Numbered from the stretch's first letter, positions 7,733 through 17,030 are shown. The stretch is 23,724 nucleotides of DNA from Pseudomonadota bacterium (GCA_023390245.1 JAEWDF010000011.1:1-23724); one strand, 5' to 3'. Numbers and translations: made by a program. Notes: generated from the sequence alone by a model not told the origin.

Positions 7733-7823
7733 TCTCCGGGGGGTCGCAATCGAGCGGCTGAGATTGAGGTTTCTCCTCTGACCCGTCGAACCTGATCCGG
7801 GTCATGCCGGCGAAGGGACGAGT
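7733..7823 (+). promoter_or_regulatory. TPP riboswitch (THI element) in the thiC leader
   Basis: The conserved THI-box pieces occur in order: CCGGGGGGTC (7736-7745), GGCTGAGATTGAG (7756-7768), ACCCGTCGAACCTGATCCGG (7781-7800), GTCATGCCGGCGAAGGGACG (7801-7820). CTGAGA is the pyrimidine-sensing loop and the last segment the pyrophosphate-sensing arm. It lies about 80 nt upstream of thiC, so binding of thiamine pyrophosphate should repress thiC expression. No U-rich terminator follows it. The leader instead has sequences that can pair with the ribosome site (see findings), favouring control of translation initiation. Confidence 0.96.
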
Positions 7824-7901
7824 TCACCGCCTCCACGCCGGGAAACCGACAAGGGGCTCTCAAACCGCGCCGACGGACCTCTTCTCGCAGGAGGCCGCCA
7901 A

Positions 7902-9809
<1,908 letters not shown>

Positions 9810-9822
9810 GCGCCGCCTTCCA

Positions 9823-9858
9823 CCCGTCTCCTCCCCCTCTTGATGGGGAGGAGACGGG
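9823..9858. repeat. Palindromic hairpin repeat after thiC
   Basis: A perfect 14-bp inverted repeat (9823-9836 with 9845-9858) around an 8-nt loop, containing GTCTCCTCCCC and its complement. It lies 13 nt after the thiC stop and 6 nt before the stop of the convergent DsbA-like gene. The same arm GGGGAGGAGAC occurs in the composite repeats at 10746-10770 and 14222-14244 with different loops, so it is a member of a dispersed family. It may end transcription from both sides, although it lacks a U run. Confidence 0.85.
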
Positions 9859-9864
9859 GAGGCC

Positions 9865-10527
9865 TCAGGCCTCGCCGGCGATCCGCTTCAGCGCCTGTTC
9901 GAACACCTCGGGCGGCTGGCCGCCGCTGATCAGGTACTTGCCCTCGACCACCACGGCCGGGACCGAACTGATCCCCCGTCCGCGCCACAGGTCCTCGGCC
10001 TGGCGCACGGCCTGGGCGTAGCGGCCCGAGGCCAGGACCTCGGCCGCCTCGGCGCGGTCCAGGCCGGCGGCCTGCGCCGCCTCGGTCAGGACGCCGGCGT
10101 CGGCGATGTTGCGGTTGTCGGTGAAGTGGGCCTTGAACAGCGCCTGCTTCAGCGCCTTCTGCCTGTCGGGCGCCGTCTCGTGCGCCCAGTGCAGCAGGCG
10201 GTGGGCGTCGAAGGTGTTCCAGATGCGGCTGGCCTCGGTCATCCGCATGTCGAAGCCGACGCCGGCGGCGCGCTGGCGGATCATCTCACGGTTGGCGGCC
10301 GACTGTTCGGGGGTCGAGCCGTACTTGCGGCCGATGTGCTCGACGACCCCCTCGCCCTCGGGCGCCATCTGCGGGTTCAGCTCGAACGGCTGGAAGGTCA
10401 CCTCGGCCTTCACCTGGCCGTCCAGCCGCTCCAGCGCCGTCTCCAGCCCGCCCAGGCCGATGGCGCACCAGGGGCAGACCACGTCGGAGACGAAGTCGAT
10501 CTTCAGGGTCTTGGCGTCTTGGGTCAT
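9865..10527 (-). CDS. Cytoplasmic DsbA-family (FrnE-like) thiol oxidoreductase
   Basis: Protein of 220 residues with a thioredoxin fold carrying a helical insertion. The active site CPWC is at Cys18-Cys21 in SDVVCPWCAIG, immediately after the first beta strand. There is no signal peptide, so it acts in the cytoplasm, unlike classical DsbA. QPFELNPQMAPEGEG, the NREMIRQRAAGVGFDMRM region, NTFDAHRLLHWA and the cis-Pro element ISSVPAVVVEGKYLISGGQ match FrnE/YwbO-type members of the DSBA superfamily (PF01323), often annotated as 2-hydroxychromene-2-carboxylate isomerase relatives. Disulfide handling in stress, or a catabolic isomerase activity, are both possible; the CPWC pair favours redox activity. 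It is convergent with thiC and appears to be a single-gene unit. Confidence 0.9.
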   Translation of the reverse strand: MTQDAKTLKIDFVSDVVCPWCAIGLGGLETALERLDGQVKAEVTFQPFELNPQMAPEGEGVVEHIGRKYGSTPEQSAANREMIRQRAAGVGFDMRMTEASRIWNTFDAHRLLHWAHETAPDRQKALKQALFKAHFTDNRNIADAGVLTEAAQAAGLDRAEAAEVLASGRYAQAVRQAEDLWRGRGISSVPAVVVEGKYLISGGQPPEVFEQALKRIAGEA

Positions 10528-10604
10528 GGTCGGCGTTTCCGGAACAGAGGCTGTTGCGGAGCATATGGCGACGCCGGCGCGCGACGCCAGGGTCCCGCCC
10601 CCAA

Positions 10605-10770
10605 GTCTCCTTCCCGCTTCGCGGGGAGGGGGACGGCGCCTTTAGCCCTCGGGCTTGACCCGAGGGGGTGGAGGGGGTCTTGACGCTCCCCCGGCGTCTT
10701 GCGGCCTGAAGAACCCCTCCGTCTCTCCGCTTCGCTCCGAGCTGCGTCCCCATCAAGATGGGGAGGAGAC
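10605..10770. repeat. Composite intergenic repeat, copy A
   Basis: This fills most of the 313-nt gap between the DsbA-like gene and the small lipoprotein gene. Modules in order: a hairpin arm GCTTCGCGGGGAGGGGG near 10615-10633, a 46-nt block at 10636-10681 with its own hairpin (CCCTCGGGCTTGACCCGAGG), a variable 27-nt spacer, a 34-nt block at 10709-10742, and a GGGGAGGAGAC hairpin at 10746-10770. The 46-nt block matches copy B (14311-14356, opposite strand) with one mismatch; the 34-nt block matches 14250-14283 exactly. Spacers between these blocks differ. The rest of the gap (10528-10604 and 10771-10840) holds only the flanking leaders. Confidence 0.9.
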
Positions 10771-10840
10771 AGGTCCGACTTGTCGCCCTTCCCCCGCCGA
10801 GAGACCGGCGCTAGCCTCCCGGAAACACGGAGGAACCGCC

Positions 10841-11407
10841 ATGTCCCGCGTCCGCGTCGTCCTGCTGACCGTCCTCGCCCTGGCCGCCTGCGACCGCGCG
10901 GCGGCGCCCGCCGAGCCGGAAACGCCCGCCTCGCCATCCGCCCGCCTGACCGAGGTCCGGCTGGACAAGACCGGCCTGACCCCCGCCAATCCCGACGGCG
11001 GGACCGGCCGCAGGCTGGTCTTCGGCGAGGGCGAGGAGACGGTCGTCGCCTTCCTGTCGGTGCTGCACGGCGGCGCCCGGCCCGAGCGGACGTCCAACGC
11101 CGAATGCCCCGCCGGCCCCATGATCTTCGCCGACTGGGGCGACGGCCTGGTCCTGAGCTTCCAGGACGACCGCTTCGCCGGTTGGATCGCGGACGAAACG
11201 GCGGCGCCGGGAGTCGCGGCCGAGGGCGGCGTCCGCGTCGGCTCGACCCTGGCCCAGGTCCGCGCCGCCTGGCCGGGCGTGGAGACCCGCGCCGACTCCC
11301 TCGGGCCGGAATTCACGGCCAACGGCCTGTCCGGAACGCTGTCGGGCCCGGCGGAGTCCGCGACCGTCACCCGCCTGTGGGCCGGCGCGACCTGCATCTT
11401 CCGCTGA
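10841..11407 (+). CDS. Putative lipoprotein, function unknown
   Basis: Product of 188 residues starting at the ATG at 10841, preceded by GGAGGAA at a good distance. The N-terminus is a lipoprotein signal, MSRVRVVLLTVLALAAC, with the lipidated Cys at residue 17, followed by an Ala/Pro-rich linker. The mature domain has a beta-rich look with the segments RRLVFGEGEETVVAFLS, MIFADWGDGLVLSFQDDRF and GVRVGSTLAQVRAAWPGV. The last resembles the GxTxxEVxxxWG turn seen in many small periplasmic domains. I do not recognise a named family. It lies 88 nt upstream of alaS on the same strand, bracketed with alaS by the inverted composite repeats; no functional tie to alaS is evident. Confidence 0.82.
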   Translation: MSRVRVVLLTVLALAACDRAAAPAEPETPASPSARLTEVRLDKTGLTPANPDGGTGRRLVFGEGEETVVAFLSVLHGGARPERTSNAECPAGPMIFADWGDGLVLSFQDDRFAGWIADETAAPGVAAEGGVRVGSTLAQVRAAWPGVETRADSLGPEFTANGLSGTLSGPAESATVTRLWAGATCIFR

Positions 11408-11495
11408 GGCGGCGGCGTCACAAACGCATGGCTTCCAGGACCGTCCCGCCCTATATGGCCAGTTCCTCGAAATCCAAGCGCCGAACGCCCGATCC

Positions 11496-14159
11496 ATGCC
11501 CAGCCTGAACGAGATCCGCTCCACCTTCCTGAACTATTTCGCGGCCGACGGCCACGAGAAGGTGCATTCGGCTCCGCTGGTGCCGCAGAACGACCCGACC
11601 CTGCTGTTCGTCAACGCCGGCATGGTGCCGTTCAAGGACTATTTCACCGGCTCTGCGACGCCGCCCTGGCCCCGTGCGACCAGCTCCCAGAAGTGCGTCC
11701 GCGCCGGCGGCAAGCACAACGACCTGGACAACGTCGGCTACACCGCGCGCCACCTGACCTTCTTCGAGATGCTGGGGAACTTCTCCTTCGGCGACTATTT
11801 CAAGGAACACGCCATCGACCGGGCGTGGAAGCTGGTGACCCAGGACTTCGGCCTGGATCCCAAGCGCCTGCTGGTCACGGTCTACATCGACGACGACGAG
11901 GCCTTCGACATCTGGAAGAAGGTGACGGGCTTCTCCGACGACAAGATCATCCGCATCGCCGGCTCGGACAACTTCTGGGCCATGGGCGACTCAGGTCCCT
12001 GCGGCCCCTGCACCGAGATATTCTGGGACCACGGCGACAAGGTCGCCGGCGGCCCTCCCGGTTCGCCCGATGAAGACGGCGACCGGTTCGTGGAGATCTG
12101 GAACAACGTCTTCATGCAGTTCGAGAAGGAGAACGACCAGATCGTCCGCCAGCTGCCCAAGCCCAGCGTCGACACCGGCATGGGGCTGGAGCGGATGACC
12201 ACCGTGCTGCAGGGCGTGCATTCGGTCTATGAGACGGACCTGTTCCAGACCCTGATCGCGGCGTCGGAAGAGGCCACCTCGACCAGGGCCGAGGGCGAGC
12301 GCAAGCCGTCGCACCAGGTGATCGCCGACCACCTGCGCTCCTCCTCCTTCCTGATCGCCGACGGGGTAACGCCGTCGAACGAGGGGCGCGGCTATGTCCT
12401 GCGCCGGATCATGCGCCGGGCCATGCGCCACGCCCACCTGCTGGGCGCCGCCGACCCGCTGATGCACCGCCTGGTTCCGACCCTGGTGGCGGAGATGGGC
12501 GAGGCCTATCCCGAGCTGAAGCGCGCCCAGCCCTTCATCGAGGACACGCTGAAGCAGGAGGAGATCCGCTTCCGCACCACCCTGTCCAAGGGCATGGCCC
12601 TGTTCGACACCGCGGTTCAGGGCTTCCGCCCCGGCGACATGCTGGACGGCCAGACGGCCTTCACCCTGTCCGACACCTACGGCTTCCCGCTGGACCTGAC
12701 GCAGGACGAGGCGCGCCGGCGCGGCTATTCCGTCAACGTCGACGGCTTCGAGGCCGCCATGGCCGAGCAGCGCCAGCGCTCGCGCGAGAACTGGAAGGGC
12801 TCGGGCCAGACGGCCAACGCCGGCGAATGGCTGGCGGTGCGCGACCGCATGGGGCCGACGGTCTTCACCGGCTATGACGCCGTCGAGGGCTCGGGCGAGG
12901 TTCTGGCCATCATGAAGGCGGGCCAGCCGGTCGAGTTCGCCGAGGCCGGCGACATCGTGGAAGTGCTGTTCGACACCACGCCCTTCTACGCCGAGAGCGG
13001 CGGCCAGGCGGGCGACAACGGAACCCTGGAGTGGTCCAGCCCTGACGGAACCTCGGGCGACGCCGAGGTCATCGACGTCAAGAAGCACGCCGGCGACCTC
13101 CATGTCCTTTCGGTCGAGATCACCGCCGGCAAGCTGGAGATCGGGACCCGCGCGGCTCAACTGGTCGATGCGGAAAAGCGCGCCACGACCCGCGCCAACC
13201 ACTCCGCCGCCCACCTGCTGCACACGGCGCTGAAGAACGTCCTGGGCGCGCACGTGGCCCAGAAGGGTCAACTGGTGGACGCCGAGCGCGCCCGCTTCGA
13301 CTTCAGCCACTCCGCCCCGGTGACCGAGGACGAACTGGCCGCCATCGAGGCCGAGGTCAACGCCGTGATCCGCCAGAACGTGCTGGCGGAGACCAAGCTG
13401 ATGGCCCCCGCCGACGCCATCGAAGCCGGCGCCATCGCCCTGTTCGGCGAGAAGTACGGCGACGAGGTTCGCGTCCTCACGCTCGGCCGCTCGCTGACCA
13501 GCGACAACGCCCCCTATTCGGTCGAACTGTGCGGCGGCACACACGTCGCCCGAACCGGCGACATCGGCTTGTTCAAGGTGGTGTCGGAAGCCGGCGTCGC
13601 GGCTGGCGTGCGCCGGATCGAGGCCCTGACCGGAGAGGCGGCGCGCCTCTATCTGGAAGGCCAGGCCAAGGTGACCCGTGCGTTGGCCCGCGACTTCAAG
13701 GTCCAGCCCGGCGACGTGCCGGGCCGGGTAGAAGGGCTCCAGACCTCGGTCAGGGCGCTGGAGAAGCAGGTCGCGGAACTGAAGAAGCAACTGGCGCTCG
13801 GCGGCGGTTCGGGCGCCGATGCGGCGCCGGAGGAGATCGGCGGGATCAAGCTGATCGCGCGCGTCCTGGACGGCGTCGACGGCAAGGGCCTGCGCGGCGT
13901 CGCCGAGGACTTCCGCAAACAGGTCGGCTCGGGCGTCGTCGCCCTGGTCGGCGTGACGGACGGCAAGGCGGCGGTCACCGTCGCCGCGACTTCGGACATG
14001 ACCGGGCGGATCAACGCCGCCGACCTGGCGCGCGCCGCCGTGCTGGCCATGGGCGGCCAAGGCGCCGGCGGCAAGCCCGACTTCGCCCAGGGCGGCGCCC
14101 CCGACGGCTCCAAGGCCCAGGACGGTCTGGCCGCGGTCCGCGCGGCGCTGGCGGGGTAA
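11496..14159 (+). CDS. alaS: Alanyl-tRNA synthetase
   Basis: Class II synthetase of 887 residues charging tRNA-Ala. The catalytic domain has the N-terminal hallmarks VNAGMVPFKDYF, SSQKCVRAGGKHNDLDNVG, TARHLTFFEMLGNFSFGDYF and, for motif 3, EGRGYVLRRIMRRAMRHA. The editing domain carries TRANHSAAHLLHTAL (zinc-site HxxxH) and the CGGTHVARTGDIG metal motif, so Ser and Gly mischarging can be cleared. A coiled-coil segment (VRALEKQVAELKKQLALGG) and a C-terminal C-Ala domain ending in GGGKPDFAQGGAPDG complete it. Length and all motifs are standard. The ATG at 11496 gives the expected MPSLNEIRSTFLNYF opening. Downstream there is a composite repeat rather than a simple terminator. Confidence 0.98.
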   Translation: MPSLNEIRSTFLNYFAADGHEKVHSAPLVPQNDPTLLFVNAGMVPFKDYFTGSATPPWPRATSSQKCVRAGGKHNDLDNVGYTARHLTFFEMLGNFSFGDYFKEHAIDRAWKLVTQDFGLDPKRLLVTVYIDDDEAFDIWKKVTGFSDDKIIRIAGSDNFWAMGDSGPCGPCTEIFWDHGDKVAGGPPGSPDEDGDRFVEIWNNVFMQFEKENDQIVRQLPKPSVDTGMGLERMTTVLQGVHSVYETDLFQTLIAASEEATSTRAEGERKPSHQVIADHLRSSSFLIADGVTPSNEGRGYVLRRIMRRAMRHAHLLGAADPLMHRLVPTLVAEMGEAYPELKRAQPFIEDTLKQEEIRFRTTLSKGMALFDTAVQGFRPGDMLDGQTAFTLSDTYGFPLDLTQDEARRRGYSVNVDGFEAAMAEQRQRSRENWKGSGQTANAGEWLAVRDRMGPTVFTGYDAVEGSGEVLAIMKAGQPVEFAEAGDIVEVLFDTTPFYAESGGQAGDNGTLEWSSPDGTSGDAEVIDVKKHAGDLHVLSVEITAGKLEIGTRAAQLVDAEKRATTRANHSAAHLLHTALKNVLGAHVAQKGQLVDAERARFDFSHSAPVTEDELAAIEAEVNAVIRQNVLAETKLMAPADAIEAGAIALFGEKYGDEVRVLTLGRSLTSDNAPYSVELCGGTHVARTGDIGLFKVVSEAGVAAGVRRIEALTGEAARLYLEGQAKVTRALARDFKVQPGDVPGRVEGLQTSVRALEKQVAELKKQLALGGGSGADAAPEEIGGIKLIARVLDGVDGKGLRGVAEDFRKQVGSGVVALVGVTDGKAAVTVAATSDMTGRINAADLARAAVLAMGGQGAGGKPDFAQGGAPDGSKAQDGLAAVRAALAG

Positions 14160-14168
14160 GCCCAATCG

Positions 14169-14388
14169 GTCTCCTCCCCGCTTCGCGGGGAAGTGGCTCG
14201 GAGCGAAGAGACGGAGCCCACCGTCTCCTCCCCACTTTGTGGGGTGGTGGCTCGGAGCGAAGCGGAGAGACGGAGGGGTTCTTAGCGACACAAAACGCTA
14301 GCGGGCCCCCAAGAGCCCCTCCACCCCCTCGGGTCAAGCCCGAGGGCTAAAGGCGCGGTCCCCTTCCCCGCGAAGCGGGGAGGGGACG
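14169..14388. repeat. Composite intergenic repeat, copy B (opposite orientation to copy A)
   Basis: This occupies nearly all of the 238 nt between alaS and the DUF2939 gene, which converge. Read on the minus strand it has the same modules as copy A in the same order: hairpin arm 14359-14388, 46-nt block 14311-14356 (one mismatch to A), spacer 14284-14310, 34-nt block 14250-14283 (identical to A), and GGGGAGGAGAC hairpin 14222-14244. It then adds a second short GCTCCGTCTCTTCGCTCCGA unit with another GCGGGGAGGAGAC hairpin (14169-14217). The end of the element is therefore duplicated relative to copy A. Confidence 0.9.
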
Positions 14389-14397
14389 GCGGACGCC

Positions 14398-14952
14398 CTA
14401 CTCCATCGGGTCCGGCGTCAGGTCGATCCCCGACAGCTTCCAGGCGAACGGGCCGCGCCGGGTCAGCAGCAGAACCAGCTCGTCATCCGGCCGGTCCTCG
14501 CGGGCCAGGGTGACGGCGAACCTATTCACGCCGCGATAGGCCCAGGATTGGCGCACCTTGTCCTTCGGCGCGGCCGGCGCGGCCTCGGGCGGCGCGGGCC
14601 GTTCGGGCTGGGGCCGTTCCGCCGAGCGGACCATGGCGGCGATGGCCTGGGGCGTGACGAAGTTGTCGACCGCGCCGGCGACCAGTCCCGGCGCCAGCAG
14701 CATGCCCAGCGCGGCCATGCCGGCGTCGCCGTCGGCCCGCTGGCGGATCTCGACGGCGGCGCGGGCGTTCAGCTCGTCCTTCAGGCTGGCGCGGAAGGCG
14801 GGAAAGTCGACATGGCGCTCCAGCCCCGCCTCGTCCCCCGTCCGCGCCGCGCGGATCAGGCTCTGCGCCGCGACGAAGGGCGAGATGAAGGCGGCGACCA
14901 GGAACAGGCCGACGACGGCCAGGATCGCCCCGATGATAAGCTTGCGTGTCAT
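14398..14952 (-). CDS. DUF2939 protein, first of a tandem pair by position
   Basis: Product of 184 residues with an N-terminal membrane helix or uncleaved signal (TRKLIIGAILAVVGLFLVAA). DUF2939 hallmarks follow: SPFVAAQSLIRAARTGDEAG, LERHVDFPAFRASLKDELNA, and the later VTPQAIAAMVRS. A Pro/Ala/Glu-rich linker at about residues 112-133 separates this from the C-terminal beta part (YRGVNRFAVTLARED, RRGPFAWKLSGIDL). It is probably anchored in the inner membrane facing the periplasm. The same architecture recurs in the upstream gene (15084-15650), so the two are paralogues. The 131 nt between them hold a long palindrome. The function of the family is unknown. Confidence 0.85.
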   Translation of the reverse strand: MTRKLIIGAILAVVGLFLVAAFISPFVAAQSLIRAARTGDEAGLERHVDFPAFRASLKDELNARAAVEIRQRADGDAGMAALGMLLAPGLVAGAVDNFVTPQAIAAMVRSAERPQPERPAPPEAAPAAPKDKVRQSWAYRGVNRFAVTLAREDRPDDELVLLLTRRGPFAWKLSGIDLTPDPME

Positions 14953-15000
14953 GCGCCCTCCCCTGCGCCAACGCCCGGGATCGCCGGTTTGTTTCCCTCA

Positions 15001-15060
15001 GAGCCTGATCCGTTGAGGAGGAACCGCTTCGCGGTTCCGCTGAAACGGTAAATCAGGCTC
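15001..15060. repeat. 60-bp compound palindrome between the two DUF2939 genes
   Basis: Three nested arms share one axis: GAGCCTGAT (15001-15009) with ATCAGGCTC (15052-15060), CCGTT (15010-15014) with AACGG (15044-15048), and GGAACCGC (15020-15027) with GCGGTTCC (15031-15038) around a TTC loop. A cruciform or RNA hairpin with small bulges is expected. No U run follows on either strand, so it is more like an intergenic repeat or RNA-stabilising element than a terminator. A GANTC (CcrM-type) site lies just outside at 15074-15078. Confidence 0.85.
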
Positions 15061-15083
15061 CAGGTTGAAGCGTGAATCATGCT

Positions 15084-15650
15084 CTATGACGACGGCTCGG
15101 CCCGCGTGGGCGAGGAGACGCCGTCCGGCAGGCCGATCTGGACCAGCTTCCACTCATACGGCCCGCGCCGCTCGAAGGTGAAGACGGTGCGCGACCCGCC
15201 CTCGTCCGACACCGCCATCCGGGCGCGGTTCACGCCCCAGAAGACCGGGCGCGGCCAGGGCTTCTTCGCCTCGGCCGGCGTGGCGGCCGTCCAGTGATTG
15301 GCGTATCGCCCCTCCCCCCGCGTCAAGGCGGCGATCGCGGCCGGCGTCAGATAGGCGTCCGTATCGGGCGGCCGAACGGTCGGATTCTGCTGCTCGATCT
15401 GGCGGCGGAAGGCGCCGATGGGATCTTCCAGGAAGGACGGCGCGGGGGCCAGCGCCTCGGGCCGTCCGGCCAGTTGCGGCCGCAGCGACTGGCGCACCGC
15501 CTGGAAGTCGATCAGCCGCGACAGCCCCTGGACGTCGTTGGCCTCGGCCGCCGAACGGATGGCGAAGAAGCCCGCCGCCGGCGCGGCGAAGAAGGCGACC
15601 ACGGCGACCACGACCGCCAGAACGAACAGATTGCCCAGCAGCCGCTTCAC
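15084..15650 (-). CDS. DUF2939 protein, second of the tandem pair
   Basis: Product of 188 residues. The GTG start at 15650 is preceded by AAGGAGG with 4 nt spacing, a near-ideal ribosome site. It has an N-terminal membrane helix (NLFVLAVVVAVVAFFAAP), then FFAIRSAAEANDVQGLSRLI and DFQAVRQSLRPQLAG, which align with the AAQSLIRAARTGDEAGLERH and VDFPAFRASLKDELNA stretches of the neighbour. The C-terminus has FWGVNRARMAVSDEGG and ERRGPYEWKLVQIGLPDG, again parallel to the neighbour. Overall identity is low, so the duplication is old. It lies 160 nt downstream of icd on the same strand but behind an intrinsic terminator. Function unknown. Confidence 0.85.
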   Translation of the reverse strand: MKRLLGNLFVLAVVVAVVAFFAAPAAGFFAIRSAAEANDVQGLSRLIDFQAVRQSLRPQLAGRPEALAPAPSFLEDPIGAFRRQIEQQNPTVRPPDTDAYLTPAAIAALTRGEGRYANHWTAATPAEAKKPWPRPVFWGVNRARMAVSDEGGSRTVFTFERRGPYEWKLVQIGLPDGVSSPTRAEPSS

Positions 15651-15702
15651 GACGCCTCCTTGGTTAAGGTCCGATCATGCACGGCTTTGATCGCCGCACA
15701 AC

Positions 15703-15734
15703 GAAAAGCCCCGCCGGAGCGAATCCGGCGGGGC
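15703..15734 (-). terminator. Intrinsic terminator after icd
   Basis: Read on the minus strand: a perfect 11-bp stem (15724-15734 with 15708-15718) and 5-nt loop, followed by TTTTCG. It lies about 75 nt past the icd stop and some 50 nt before the GTG of the next DUF2939 gene. It should separate icd transcription from that pair, perhaps leaving readthrough. Confidence 0.85.
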
Positions 15735-15809
15735 CTGTTGCTTGTGGTCCTACCGCACTTCGCGCTGCTTGAGGACGGAGCCCATTGCGGCGAAGACGGC
15801 GAAGGTTCC

Positions 15810-17030
15810 TCAGCCGATGTCCGGCAGAGCGCCCTTCAGGTTCTCGGCGACCTTGTCGAGGAAGCCCTCGGTGGTCAGCCAGCCCTGCTGATCGCCGACC
15901 AGCAGCGCCAGGTCCTTGGTCATGAAGCCGGCCTCGACGGTGTCGACGACCACCTTCTCCAGGGTGTCGGCGAATTCGATCAGGGCTGTGTTGCCGTCCA
16001 GCTTGCCGCGGTGCTTGAAGCCGCGCGTCCAGGCGAAGATCGAGGCGATCGAGTTGGTCGAGGTGGCCTCGCCCTTCTGGTGCTGGCGATAGTGGCGGGT
16101 CACGGTGCCGTGGGCAGCCTCGGTCTCCAGCACCTTGCCGTCCGGCGTCATCAGCACCGAGGTCATCAGGCCCAGCGAGCCGAAGCCCTGCGCCACCACG
16201 TCCGACTGCACGTCGCCGTCGTAGTTCTTGCACGCCCAGACGAAGCCGCCCGACCACTTGATCGCGGCCGCCACCATGTCGTCGATCAGGCGGTGCTCGT
16301 AGGTCAGGCCACGCGCCTTGAACTCCTCGGCGTATTCGGCGTCGAACACCTCCTGGAAGATGTCCTTGAAGCGGCCGTCATAGGCCTTGAGGATGGTGTT
16401 CTTGGTCGACAGATAGACCGGATAGCCGCGCGCCAGGCCATAGGCGAAGCTGGCGTGGGCGAAGTCGCGGATCGAGGCGTCGAGGTTGTACATGCCCATG
16501 GCGACGCCCGAGCCCGGCGACTTGAAGACCTCGTGCTCGATGACCTGGCCGTCGTCGCCGACGAACTTGATCGACAGGGTTCCGGCGCCCGGCATCAGGA
16601 AGTCGGTGGCCTTGTACTGGTCGCCGAAGGCGTGGCGGCCGACGACGATCGGCTGGGTCCAGCCCGGCACCAGGCGCGGCACGTTCGAGCAGATGATCGG
16701 CTCACGGAAGACCACGCCGCCCAGGATGTTGCGGATGGTGCCGTTCGGCGACTTCCACATCTTCTTCAGGCCGAACTCCTTCACCCGCGCCTCGTCCGGG
16801 GTGATGGTGGCGCACTTCACGCCGACGCCGTGCTTCTGGATCGCGTGGGCCGCGTCGATCGTCACCTGGTCGTCGGTGGCGTCGCGATGCTCCATGCCCA
16901 GGTCGTAGTAGTCCAGCTTCAGATCGAGGAACGGGAAGACCAGCTTGTCCTTGATCATCTGCCAGATGATCCGGGTCATTTCGTCGCCGTCGATGTCGAC
17001 GATGGGGTTGTCGACCTTGATCTTGGCCAT
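15810..17030 (-). CDS. icd: NADP-dependent isocitrate dehydrogenase
   Basis: Tricarboxylic-acid-cycle enzyme decarboxylating isocitrate to 2-oxoglutarate with NADP. At 406 residues it belongs to the homodimeric type shared by alphaproteobacteria and eukaryotes, not the E. coli type. The start MAKIKVDNPIVDIDGDEMTR is diagnostic. Substrate and metal motifs: SPNGTIRNILGG, CSNVPRLVPGW, KYDGRFKDIF-like AYDGRFKDIFQEVF, IDDMVAAAIKWSGGFVWACK, and the metal-binding YDGDVQSDVVAQGFGSLGLM. The NADP-binding EAAHGTVTRHYRQHQKGEAT follows. All are present. It is monocistronic by appearance, with the terminator at 15703-15734 and a divergent 53-residue ORF upstream. Confidence 0.97.
   Translation of the reverse strand: MAKIKVDNPIVDIDGDEMTRIIWQMIKDKLVFPFLDLKLDYYDLGMEHRDATDDQVTIDAAHAIQKHGVGVKCATITPDEARVKEFGLKKMWKSPNGTIRNILGGVVFREPIICSNVPRLVPGWTQPIVVGRHAFGDQYKATDFLMPGAGTLSIKFVGDDGQVIEHEVFKSPGSGVAMGMYNLDASIRDFAHASFAYGLARGYPVYLSTKNTILKAYDGRFKDIFQEVFDAEYAEEFKARGLTYEHRLIDDMVAAAIKWSGGFVWACKNYDGDVQSDVVAQGFGSLGLMTSVLMTPDGKVLETEAAHGTVTRHYRQHQKGEATSTNSIASIFAWTRGFKHRGKLDGNTALIEFADTLEKVVVDTVEAGFMTKDLALLVGDQQGWLTTEGFLDKVAENLKGALPDIG

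Noticed and set aside
10524..10937. Short open frames reading through copies A and B of the repeat, with similar peptides (KNPSVSPLRSE)
   Set aside because: The peptide similarity comes from the DNA repeat itself; the frames lack consistent starts, stops and ribosome sites.
11991..14291. Long open frame of 766 codons antisense to alaS
   Set aside because: It is the mirror of a fully motif-complete alaS; its translation is Gly/Ala/Arg/His rich low complexity with no motif, as expected for GC-rich antisense frames.
14160..14400. Possible CRISPR-like array, because repeats and spacers alternate
   Set aside because: Repeats are palindromic modules of unequal length with no regular spacing and no cas genes; this fits REP-type elements.
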